From Hyalangium ruber (lineage in GTDB: Bacteria > Myxococcota > Myxococcia > Myxococcales > Myxococcaceae): DNA of 64,000 nucleotides. The position numbers and the translations under genes are program-made. Each line of letters starts with the position of its first letter. Positions within the stretch are counted from its first letter, which is position 1. Shown here piece by piece: positions 1 through 9,000 of this stretch. A model generated the notes under the pieces. It worked only from the letters and a program-made list of their open reading frames with translations, was not told the DNA's origin and made no database searches. The stretch covers positions 62,001 to 126,000 of the forward strand of contig NZ_JAXIVS010000023.1 in the NCBI RefSeq assembly GCF_034259325.1, read 5' to 3'.

Positions 1-305
1 ATGTCGAAGGGCGTGTCCTTCGGCTGCTGCAAGCGCGGGTCCGCCATGACCTTTTTGTTGACGCGGTCGCGATGCGCGCGTGACTTGAAGACGATCCACG
101 AGAAGATCACGATCTCATCCGGCTTGAGCTTGACGCTCTGCGGGAACGACGTGACCTTGCCCGGTTTCACGTCGTCAGCGACACACTCGATGTACTCGAG
201 CGCGCCGTGCTCCTTCCAGATCTTCCCCGCCTTCTGAGCCATGCGGCGATAGGCCTGCACGTTCTTCTTGGGTACCGGTAAGACGAAGCCATCGACGTAT
301 CTCAT
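1..305 (-). CDS. DUF1428 family protein (3' end cut by window edge)
   Basis: Reading the minus strand from the ATG at 305 gives about 101 residues beginning MRYVDGFVLPVPKKN, with no stop before the window edge, so the C-terminus is missing. The N-terminal YVDGFV..PVPKKN segment, the later HGALEY.EC segment and the FSWIVFKSRAHRD segment are characteristic of the small DUF1428 proteins, which are usually about 115-120 residues and adopt a dimeric alpha/beta-barrel fold of unknown biochemical role. A GGAGG ribosome-binding site lies 6 bases upstream of the ATG, which supports this start. The plus-strand reading of the same bases shows no family features and is taken as a shadow. No operon partner is visible. 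Confidence 0.85.
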   Translation of the reverse strand, partial: MRYVDGFVLPVPKKNVQAYRRMAQKAGKIWKEHGALEYIECVADDVKPGKVTSFPQSVKLKPDEIVIFSWIVFKSRAHRDRVNKKVMADPRLQQPKDTPFD

Positions 306-411
306 GAATCCTCCATGTGAAGGCCCGAACCGTGCTTCAGGTCGAGGTGTCGCTCAAGCACGTCCACATTCCTTCATCGTCTTTCGAGCACAAGCAGGCG
401 CGCACGGCCAG

Positions 412-2745
412 CTACAGCTTCCCCAACTCCTGGTCGAGCTGGATGCGGATGAACTCCGTGTCATCCGGCGCGCCGGTGCCCACGTGGCGGCCCACGCTGA
501 AGGGGAAGTTGTTGTCGTTGATGACGCCGATGTGCGTGCTGTCGAAGAAGAGCACGTCCTCGATGGTGACGAACGGGAAGGCGAAGTCCGCGCCGAGCCC
601 CACGTCCCCTGGGCTCCCCGCGCCAGCGATGCCGGCCGTGTCATCGATGCGCAACAGGTCCACCGCCAGCCGCTTGGACACTTGCTGCCCGTCTCCGTTG
701 AACTTCAGCTCGTAGACGGCCTTGAAGCCGTCCAGCTTGCCCTGAGTGCCGTCCCGCTCCAGGGCCAGGCCGCGCCCCTCGTCGAAGAGGATGAAGTCAC
801 CGATGGACTCGCCCTTCTCCTCCATCTTGTAGAGGTGCTTCACGCCGGTGTAGCGGCGGCTGGCGATGTCGAACTCGTAGATGATCCGCGAGCCCGCCTC
901 GCCGCCCACCAGCCCCTTCTCCAGCATCGGGTAGAGCTTCGTGCCGTCCTTGCCAAGCGCCAGGCTCTCGAAGCCGCCGCTCGGCAGCACGCGAAACGGC
1001 TTGTCCGGTGCCGTGGAGCGGTAGGGCCAGTACAGCCCCGCGAGCCACGGCGTGTTCGCCGTGTCTTCCGGCTGCAGGTTGGTGCCATCGTCCGTGCCCG
1101 CCAGCGAGGTGTCCGCGTACACGGGGAAGTCACCGAAGAGGAACACCGTGCGGAGCTGTGGGTACTTCTCGTGTACCCGCAGCAGCGTGCGGAAGTCGAA
1201 GCTCTGCATGTCCGCCCGGTCCGCCAAGCCATTGCCGAGGATGACCCGCGCGACCGCGTCCGCGAACGCCTTGGGCTCCACCGTGTTCGCGGCGTAGCGC
1301 GCTCGCGGGTTCACCTTCGTCTCGATGTTGAAGCGCACCCGCTCCGCGTTCTTCGCGCGCCGAGCGGCCTCCGGGTGCGAGGCCCCTGCTCCTGTGCGGT
1401 AGTACTCGCCATAGAAGCGGACGAAGTCGAACACCTGCTGCAGCGTGGGCATCACATACACGTGCCGCAGCCCCCTGCCCGCCGCGAAGGCCGCCGCCGC
1501 CGGTGAGCGTGCCGGGTCATTGAGCTGGCTGGCTCCCCGAACAACCTTGTCGCAGATGAAGGTGGACTGAATCTGCGCCGCGGTGAGGCTCTTCACCAGC
1601 ACCTGGCTGCCCCGGTCGTAGGTGCGCTTGTCCGCACGCCGGCACCTGGCGGCTTCGATGCTTGGATCATGGTCGAGCATCGGCACGCCATCGGCGCTGA
1701 TGCCGGTGTCCAGCTCCAGCGTCGTCATGAGGTGGTCCAGCGCCACCTCCATCGCAGGCAGGGTGTTCTCCGGGCGCAGGTCCCGGCCGCCCCGGTGGCC
1801 CTGCGCATCGAATCGGGAGCCGTCGATGAGGCCGTCCGCGTCCATCAGGCCACCGGGCTGGGCCTGTCCGGGAACCACGTGCTCGCGCACCGCCTGGAGC
1901 AGCAGGTCTGGCCGATCGCTGATCATCCCGTTCACACCCAAGGCGAGCACTGACTTCATCGAGGCCAGGTCATTCACCGTCCACGGGACGACGGGGTAGC
2001 CGGCCGTCTGGAGCGACTTCACCTCGAACACGTCACTGGTGGCGGGGCTCAGCCGCGAGCCCGCGGGCGGTGCCAGGCGATTGGGCACTCCGGTGGCCGC
2101 GTTCTTGTCATTGAGCAGCGCGTAGTGCGGCGAGAACACCGGCACCTTGAAGGCACCATGGCCGCGGGCATGGGCTCGCAGCGCATTCATCACCCGGACG
2201 GCGGAGGCCTCCTCGGAGAAGGGGTTCTGGGGGGTACGCAGCTCGCCACCGTGGGCCGCGTCCACCAAGGGAATGGGCGACTCCAGCAGCTTGCCGCTGG
2301 CGTCCGTGTGCAGAAGAAACGGGCCGAACTCGTCACCGAACCAGAGCGTGCCGTCTGGCGTGCGCTGGAAGGACTCGATGTCGAAGTCCGCGCCGGTCAG
2401 GATTCGCTCGGGGGTGAAGTGGTTCGTGATGGCGAAGCGGACGTGCTTGTCCGGGTCTCTCAGGTCGAACCCGCCCTCCACGGCCATGCCCCCGCGCCCG
2501 CCCTCCTGCGTCTTGAAGTCGGGCCGCACCGTGTAGACACGCAAGACGGAGTCCGCCGAGTTCTCCAGGGCGCCATAGCCGTTGTCGGTCATCACCAGGA
2601 ATGAGCCGTCCCCGTTGTCGAGCGCTCCGGAGAAGCCCTGCACTGGCTGTCGATCGAGGAAGGGCACGGGCACGCCGTTGAAGGGCCCCTGCCCCAGCCG
2701 TGTGCCCGAGGTGGGCCCCGGACCCCAGGTGATGGCGGGCAGCAC
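412..2745 (-). CDS. Esterase-like phytase-family protein with internal glycerophosphodiester phosphodiesterase (GDPD) domain
   Basis: The 777-residue product opens with a phytase-like (PF13449-type) beta-propeller segment: GFSGALDNGDG, TDNGYGALENSADS and WFGDEFGPFLL near residues 30-150. A GDPD region follows, with QGHRGGRDLRPENT and then an acidic LELDTG and a LDHD, about residues 310-560. It ends with the second half of the phytase-like fold (GGFESLALGKDG, EKGESIGDFILFDEG, GVINDNNFPFS). A partial GDPD-like C-terminal motif (TVNDLASMKSVLALGVNGMISDRPD) precedes the full GDPD unit. Predicted role: hydrolysis of glycerophosphodiesters or other phosphate esters outside the cytoplasm. The annotated GTG at 2745 is probably not the true start. 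The frame stays open upstream and encodes a lipoprotein-like signal (WLSVLLACATLHGC), but no ATG, GTG or TTG is available there. Confidence 0.75.
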   Translation of the reverse strand: MLPAITWGPGPTSGTRLGQGPFNGVPVPFLDRQPVQGFSGALDNGDGSFLVMTDNGYGALENSADSVLRVYTVRPDFKTQEGGRGGMAVEGGFDLRDPDKHVRFAITNHFTPERILTGADFDIESFQRTPDGTLWFGDEFGPFLLHTDASGKLLESPIPLVDAAHGGELRTPQNPFSEEASAVRVMNALRAHARGHGAFKVPVFSPHYALLNDKNAATGVPNRLAPPAGSRLSPATSDVFEVKSLQTAGYPVVPWTVNDLASMKSVLALGVNGMISDRPDLLLQAVREHVVPGQAQPGGLMDADGLIDGSRFDAQGHRGGRDLRPENTLPAMEVALDHLMTTLELDTGISADGVPMLDHDPSIEAARCRRADKRTYDRGSQVLVKSLTAAQIQSTFICDKVVRGASQLNDPARSPAAAAFAAGRGLRHVYVMPTLQQVFDFVRFYGEYYRTGAGASHPEAARRAKNAERVRFNIETKVNPRARYAANTVEPKAFADAVARVILGNGLADRADMQSFDFRTLLRVHEKYPQLRTVFLFGDFPVYADTSLAGTDDGTNLQPEDTANTPWLAGLYWPYRSTAPDKPFRVLPSGGFESLALGKDGTKLYPMLEKGLVGGEAGSRIIYEFDIASRRYTGVKHLYKMEEKGESIGDFILFDEGRGLALERDGTQGKLDGFKAVYELKFNGDGQQVSKRLAVDLLRIDDTAGIAGAGSPGDVGLGADFAFPFVTIEDVLFFDSTHIGVINDNNFPFSVGRHVGTGAPDDTEFIRIQLDQELGKL

Positions 2746-2964
2746 CGCGCGCCCGTCGAGGCGTGGCCGCGTGAGCGCGGGGCTCTCGGTCTTCCGGGGC
2801 TGGAGCCTGTCGTCCGCGCAGCCATGGAGCGTCGCACATGCGAGCAGGACCGACAGCCACCTCCGGGTGGCGCTGCCTAGGACAGAGGGGGGGGCCTTCA
2901 GCGCGTTCAGGGGAAACTCCGGGTCGGGTTCGTCGGGGAGGTTATCGGGCTATGCTCCCGGTTC

Positions 2965-3522
2965 GTGAATCCCATTGTCCACGCGGAGTTGTCCTGGCTG
3001 CTCACCCTGCGCCTTCGCGAGCGGCGTGATCGCGTGCTCGTCACCCTCGCGGGGCTGGCGCCCGACGTGGACGGGCTCACCCTGCTCGCGGGGGAAGACA
3101 TGTACGCGCGCTATCACCACGTGCTCTCCCACGGCTACGTCGGGGCGCTCGTCACGATGGCGGTGTGCGTGGCGTTCGCCCGGCAGCGCGGGTGGGTGGC
3201 CCTGCTCTCCCTCGTCGCCTTCCACCTGCACCTGCTGTGCGACCTGGCCGGGAGCGGCCCCGGCTGGCCCATCCACTACTTCTGGCCCACCGACATGCGG
3301 GAGTGGTTCTGGAAGGGGCAGTGGAATCTGGCCTCCTGGCAGAACAGCCTCATCGGACTGGTCGCCACGCTGGCCTGTCTCGCGTGTGCCCTGCGCTGGC
3401 GCCGCACCGTCGTGGAGTTGCTGGCCCCCCGCTGGGACGTGGAGGTGACCCGCACGCTGCGGCGCCGCTTCCTCGGTGAGTCCTCTGTCGAACCGAACCC
3501 GGCTCAGGGCTCGCGGCACTGA
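2965..3522 (+). CDS. YdjM-like membrane-bound metal-dependent hydrolase (DUF457)
   Basis: This is a 185-residue membrane protein starting at GTG 2965. Residues 1-12 (NPIVHAELSWLL), the acidic APDVDG near residue 35, the YHHVLSHG near 50 and the FHLHLLCDL near 85 are the scattered His/Asp residues of the YdjM/DUF457 family. That family is predicted to bind metal at the membrane, but its substrate is not established. Several hydrophobic stretches (GALVTMAVCVAFA, WVALLSLVAFHLHLL, LIGLVATLACLACAL) fit 3-4 transmembrane helices. Its 3' end overlaps the end of the convergent TPR gene by 19 bases. The GTG is chosen because the conserved N-terminal His lies just after it. Confidence 0.7.
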   Translation: MNPIVHAELSWLLTLRLRERRDRVLVTLAGLAPDVDGLTLLAGEDMYARYHHVLSHGYVGALVTMAVCVAFARQRGWVALLSLVAFHLHLLCDLAGSGPGWPIHYFWPTDMREWFWKGQWNLASWQNSLIGLVATLACLACALRWRRTVVELLAPRWDVEVTRTLRRRFLGESSVEPNPAQGSRH

Positions 3523-4589
3523 CGCCGTACCGCCTCCACCGTTTCCTTGTTCATGGCGCGCAAGGTGAGCGGAGAGACCTTCCGGAAGCGCTCGCACAGC
3601 TCCCGGACGTCCGGCTTCGCGCGCAGCTCTCGCGCCGTCGCCTCCGCCGCCTTCGCCACCTGCCCCTTTCGCTCGTAGAGGCGCTCAAGCATCACGTGCG
3701 TCTCCTCCGGCTTGGGGTTGGTGGCCACCTGCTGCTCCAGCGCCGTGACGGCCTCGTCCACCCGGCCCTGGCGCTCCAATTCCACCGCGCGATCCAGGTG
3801 CTGGGTGTCCGTGCAGTAGGGCCTGAGCGCCTGTAGTTCACCGCGCACCACGGGTGCGCTCTCGGCCAGACGTGGATCCACGGCCTGGAAGAGCAGGCAG
3901 CGCTCGGAGCGGCGCTCCTCTCGCGTCTGCTTCATCACCGTCTCCAGCACCTGCGCCGCCTGCCTGGGCCCTTTCCTCCGGGCCATCTCATCGGCGAACC
4001 GGAGGTTCTCCCGTGCCTCCTGCCGGTCCTTCACGGGGCTGGCCTCCATGTGCTCCTTGTAGGCCCGCAGCGCCTCGTCCGCCCTCCCCTGCCGGAGGAG
4101 CCCCCACGCCATGTCCTGGCGCGCCCGGGGGTGGCGCGGCTCCAGCTCCACCGTGCGCTCCAGCAGCGGCGTGCGCTTCGCGTCCTCTTCCTGCCGCAGG
4201 CTCAGCTCGTAGTACGGCCGCGCATCCTTCACCTTCCGGTCCACCATCCGCTGCAGGGTGTCCACCGAGCGCTGCCGCCAGCTCTGGCGCCCGCGCGACT
4301 GGGGGCTCTCCACCTGGCCGCGGTTCCAGTACGCCTGTGCCAGCGCCACCTGCACGTCCACCCCTTCCGGATCCTCACGCGCCGCCTCCTCGAGCCGGGC
4401 GATGGCCCGCTCGCACAGCTCCGGCTCGTAGCCGTCCGACTGACACCCCTGCTGCGCCAGCTGGAGTCCCTCTTGCGCGACAGGTGAGAGCGGCGCCGTG
4501 CGCCGAAGCGCCTGGGACGGCGCGGCCTGGGCCCAGCTCAGCGCGGGCAGGAGCGCCACGAGGGCGCAGGACAGTCGAGCGGTCTTCAT
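3504..4589 (-). CDS. Secreted tetratricopeptide-repeat protein
   Basis: The 361-residue product has a Sec signal peptide (KTARLSCALVALLPALSWAQA). The rest is almost entirely helical tetratricopeptide-like repeats: A..AYWNRGQ, YYELSLRQEE, ARQDMAWGLLRQGRADEALRAY, AVELERQGRVDEAVTALEQQV, VMLERLYERKGQVAKAAEAT. TPR arrays are protein-protein interaction scaffolds; no catalytic motif is seen. It lies 21 bases downstream of the M15-like lipoprotein gene on the same strand, so the two probably form an operon and may act together in the periplasm. The specific partner cannot be read from sequence. Confidence 0.7.
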   Translation of the reverse strand: MKTARLSCALVALLPALSWAQAAPSQALRRTAPLSPVAQEGLQLAQQGCQSDGYEPELCERAIARLEEAAREDPEGVDVQVALAQAYWNRGQVESPQSRGRQSWRQRSVDTLQRMVDRKVKDARPYYELSLRQEEDAKRTPLLERTVELEPRHPRARQDMAWGLLRQGRADEALRAYKEHMEASPVKDRQEARENLRFADEMARRKGPRQAAQVLETVMKQTREERRSERCLLFQAVDPRLAESAPVVRGELQALRPYCTDTQHLDRAVELERQGRVDEAVTALEQQVATNPKPEETHVMLERLYERKGQVAKAAEATARELRAKPDVRELCERFRKVSPLTLRAMNKETVEAVRRQCREP

Positions 4590-4610
4590 GGTGCGGGCTC
4601 CTCGTGGGCT

Positions 4611-5798
4611 TCAGCGCTGGATGTGGACGTGGTCTGCCACCGGGTCGTTGCAGTCGAGGAACGTGGCCGCGCCGCGCTCGGTGAAGGAGTTGGCCTCTCC
4701 CACCACGCGCGCTCCGGCCACCTCGATGACGCACATGAGCTGCCGCGCGTCCTTGCCCGGCACCTTCAGCGGGCGGGGATCGATGTCCAGCGCCCGGCCC
4801 CGGGTGTGCCGGCTGTTGAGCGACAGCGAGCCGATCGCCCGGTTGCGCTGCGGGTTGCGAAAGGCGCTGGTGACCAGGGACTCCAAGGACACCCGTACAC
4901 CCCGATTGTTGGCGCGCGTCTCGGCGATGCCATTGGGTCCGGCGTGGATGGGGCCCGCGCAGCCGCCGTTCACCTGTGGACCAGCGCACACGTCATCCCC
5001 CCGCGGCTCCGTGTCTCCCAGCGCTCCCACGCCCGGCAGCGAGGGCCCCGAAGCGACCACCACTTCGTTCGGCCGCAACGCCCGCGTCCCCACGTTCTTG
5101 CGCTGCACGTCGTCGTTGAGGATCTTGTTCACCTCCGTCTCCACGTCCGTCAGCAGCTTCTCCAAGCCTCCGGCGGACTCCTCGACGATGACGGTGTAGT
5201 TGCCCGTGTTGAAGCGCGCCCGGCGCGGCACCGAGACGTTGACCAGGCGCGGCTGGAAGCGGGTGCCGAAGTCCGCGTACTCCTGCCGCAGCGTGTCCAG
5301 CTCGTCCTGCCGCAGGAACGTGGTGGGCGGCAGGCGCGCCTCCAGCGTCTCGCCGTCCACCGTGACGGAGGCGACCACCTCGTACTCCAGCGGCGGGTTG
5401 GGCTTGCGGCTGCCGTCCTTGGCCAGCGCCGAGCTGCCTCGGAAGTTGAACTCCTTGCCCTCGTGCGTGTCCGGCACCGCCGGGCCCGTGTGCAGCCCCA
5501 CCGGGCGCACCGCCCAGCGGATGTGGTCTTCCGTTCCGGCGGGCGCACCGGTGAGGCGCGCCCGGACGATCAGCTCCTCGGAGGGAGAGATGAAGGAGGT
5601 TCGCACCGGCCCCTCGCGCTCTCCCCGCGAGAAGGCCTCGGTGATCTCCAGCACCACCTTGCCCTGGTCCGTCTGGACCTCGTCCCCCGCCAGCGGACCA
5701 CTGCCGCCCGTGCCCGGCTCCTCCCGGCCACACGAACAGCTCGCGAGGAGGCCCACGCACACCACCCACACGAGCTGCTTCGTCAGGTCCCATCCCAT
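4611..5798 (-). CDS. Lipoprotein with C-terminal M15-type (D-Ala-D-Ala carboxypeptidase-like) peptidase domain
   Basis: This is a 395-residue lipoprotein. The signal peptide VWVVCVGLLASCSC ends in a lipobox with Cys about residue 21. A central beta-rich region of unknown type (about residues 40-210) precedes a C-terminal domain. That domain carries the peptidoglycan-peptidase signature SRHTRGRALDID (Ser329, His331, Asp338), matching the SxHxxGxAxD zinc motif, and DHVHI (His390, His392), matching the terminal HxH. These are the expected zinc ligands of M15/hedgehog-type peptidases, so cleavage of cell-wall peptides is the likely role. It is upstream gene of a two-gene unit with the TPR protein. 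An AAGGGAG ribosome-binding sequence precedes the ATG at 5798. Confidence 0.72.
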   Translation of the reverse strand: MGWDLTKQLVWVVCVGLLASCSCGREEPGTGGSGPLAGDEVQTDQGKVVLEITEAFSRGEREGPVRTSFISPSEELIVRARLTGAPAGTEDHIRWAVRPVGLHTGPAVPDTHEGKEFNFRGSSALAKDGSRKPNPPLEYEVVASVTVDGETLEARLPPTTFLRQDELDTLRQEYADFGTRFQPRLVNVSVPRRARFNTGNYTVIVEESAGGLEKLLTDVETEVNKILNDDVQRKNVGTRALRPNEVVVASGPSLPGVGALGDTEPRGDDVCAGPQVNGGCAGPIHAGPNGIAETRANNRGVRVSLESLVTSAFRNPQRNRAIGSLSLNSRHTRGRALDIDPRPLKVPGKDARQLMCVIEVAGARVVGEANSFTERGAATFLDCNDPVADHVHIQR

Positions 5799-6022
5799 GT
5801 CCAGCTCCCTTGGCTGCTCCTTCTCAAGGTGCGTACCGGGAGAGGAGTTCCCGGGGGAAGGAGTGCCCCGGGAGGGAATGTGACTGCCCGGAGGGCGGCT
5901 CCGGGTTTCACGTGCCGTGGAGAGCGAGCCGCCCAGAGAGTCCTTCCGGAGCGCCTGTCAACTCCGAGGCGATGAAGACCCAGGGGGTACACGGCCCGCC
6001 TATGGCCACGTAGAGTCACTCC

Positions 6023-9000
6023 GTGCCGCGCTGTCTGACATGTGGTCGGCGTTGGAGAGGGACCCACGCGCCGTGCCCACGCGGGGCCCCTCCCGCTCAT
6101 GAGCTGCCCGCCACTCCGGAGGCCTCCGTCCTCCCGGAGCTGTCCGTGCCCGGCTACCGCGTCGAGCACCTCATCGCCCGGGGCGGCTTCGGCACCCTGC
6201 TCGCCGCGCGCCGGCTCTCGGATGACACCCGCGTCGCCATCAAGGTGGGCCATGCCAGCCACCCGCTCGCCGAAGCGCAGCTCGTGCGCGAAGGCGAGGC
6301 GCTGCGCGTGCTGGGGGCGCCCTCCGTCCCCGCGCTGTACGAGACGGGCATGCTCAAGGGCGGGGGCCGCTACATCGTCATGGAGTACGTGCCGCTGCCC
6401 ACCCTTGCCGTCCGCCTGGCCCAGCTCTCCGGGCCCATGCCGCCCGAGGAGTTCGCCACCCGCGCGCTCGCCCTCACCGAGGCGCTCGACACCCTGCACG
6501 GCCGTGGCTTCGTCCATTGCGACCTCAAGCCCGAGAACCTCTTCATCGACGACGCGGCCTGGCGCGTGCGCCTCTTCGACTTCGGGCTGGTGCGCCCGGT
6601 GTCCGCGCTGCGCCCGGCGCATGAGCACTCCACCCGCAGCAGCAGCGCCTACGAGGGCACCGCCGAGTACATGGCGCCCGAGCAGTGTACGGGCTCCTCC
6701 AAGGTGGATGCGCGCACGGACGTGTATGCCCTGGGCGTCATCCTCTACGAGATGCTCACCGGGCGGCCTCCCTTCTTCGGCTCTTACGCGGAGGTGCTGC
6801 AGGCCCACCTCACGCGGCGCCCGCCACCTCCCTCCGAGCTGGCGCCCACCCCTCCCGCCGTGGAGGCGGTGGTGCTGCAGTGCCTGACCAAGGAGCGCTT
6901 CCGCCGCTTCGACAGCGTGGCCTCCGTTCTCGGCGCGCTGCGCGAGGCCCTCTCGCAGCCCGCGCCCCCCAGGCCCGCTCCTGAGCGGCCCTCGCCCACC
7001 GAGGAGTCCCCGCGCTCGGCCCAGACGCGCCGCTCGGTGGCGGTGCTCTTCTCCTCCTCCAGCGCCAACCCGCTCGCCATCCAGAAGGCGCTGGGTGCCT
7101 TCGGAGGACAGGTCGCCTTCCGCGATGGCACCCGCTTCGCCGGCGTGTTCGATCCCAATGCTGGAGAGAACCCCGTGCAGCGGGCCATCCGCGCGGCGGA
7201 GGAGCTGGAGGAGCGGGGGCTGACCTCCACCGCGCTCGTGGACGTGGTCACCGTCACCGTGCAGCAGCGCGCGGGCTCGGCGCCGCGCTATCTCGGCGGC
7301 GCCTTCACCCGCAAGGAGCGCTACCCCTCCGGCCCGGAGGTTCCTCCGCTGCTGCTCACCACCGCGGCGGCGGACGCCGTGCCCGACGTGCGCTGTGTCT
7401 CCGTGCCGGACCGCGAAGGGCTGGTGCGCCCGCTGCCCCTCGAGGTGGCGCCGCGCATGGACACGCCCGTGCCGCCCCTGGGCATCGACGTGCTGATCGG
7501 CCGAGCGGCCGAGCTGGAGCGGCTGCGGCAGAGCGCGCGGGAGGCGGTGGAGACCCGAGCGCCCACGCTGGCCACCGTGCTCGGCGAGCGGGGCCACGGC
7601 AAGAGCCACTTCGGCGCCACGCTCGCCCACTGGCTGCACGAGCACCTTCCCCAGGCCCGCGTCCACTCGGTGCGCGCGCGCGAGCCGGTGCAGGGAGACC
7701 CGCACGGCACCCTGCGCACCCTGCTGCGCCTGGCGCTGCATGCCTTCGAGCGCGACGAGACGGGCTCCATGGAGGAGGGGCGCGCCGCCTTCTTCGAGCG
7801 GCTGGGGCCGGAGCGGGCCGCGGAGCTGTGGCCCGGCGTGTCCGCCACCCTCGGCTGGTCCTCGCCCGACAGCCCCGAGGTGCAGCTGAGGGCCGCGGCG
7901 CCCGGCGCCCTGCGCTCCCTGGCCGTGCGCGCCACGGGAGAGCTGCTGGCGGCCACCGCCCGCATCCGTCCCCTGTGCCTGCTGGTGGATGACGCGCACT
8001 TCGCCGACGAGACGGCACTGGATGCGCTGGAATACGCGTGCCTGGCGGAGGCGAACGTACCGCTGTGGGTGACCGTGCTGGCCCGCCCCGAGTTCGAGCG
8101 CAGCCGCCCCACCTGGGGCTTGCGCGCCGCGCACCATCCCTCCCTCACGCTGGGGCCGCTGGGGCCCGAGCAGGCCCAGGCGCTGTGCCGCGCGCTGCTG
8201 CGTCCGGTGGAGAACGTGCCCGCCGAGGCGGTGGATCGCATCATCGATCGCGCCCGGCGCGTGCCCCTCTTCCTGGTGGAGCTGGTGCGCGCCCTCAAGC
8301 GCCAGGGCCTGGTGCGCCAGCGCGGGCCGGGTGGAAGCTGGTACCTCGTCACCGACGAGTTGGACCATGTGCCGGAGCTGCGGCTGGTGGAGTGGCTGGC
8401 GGACCGGGAGCTGGGCGCCATGCCCCAGGCGCTGGCGGCGCACGCCCGGCTGTGCGCGCTGCTCGGCCCGGAGTTCACCGCCGCCTCGGCCGAGGGCGTG
8501 GTGCATGAGCTGGAGCGCGAGGGCAACGCCGCCGACTTCCCGTTGGACGCGCGCCACGCCACGCACCGGCTGGTGGACATGGGGCTGCTGGTGGCGCACC
8601 GCAACGAGGAGCTGGGCTTCCGCAACGAGCTGGTGCGCGAGGCCGTGGCGCGCACGCTCCCGGAGGCCGAGCGCGCACGCCTGCACGCCGCCGCCTTCCG
8701 CTTCTACCAGGGCCCGGGCGCCGCCTTGGAGCGACAGCGGCTGCCGCGCCTGGCCTTCCACGCCGCCGAGGCCGGCCTGCGCGAGGAGGCCCTCGCGCTC
8801 TACGTGGACCTGGCCGAGGCGGCTCGCGGGCGCCACGCCTACCTCAACGCGGAGACGCTCTACACGCGCGCGCTGGAGCTGCTGGACGCGGGCGATGAGC
8901 TGCGCGGCCTCACCCTGTTCCGAGGACGTGGCCTGATGCGCTACCGCATCGGCCGGTATGACGACTCGCTGGCGGACTTCACCCGCGCGCGCGAGCTGGC

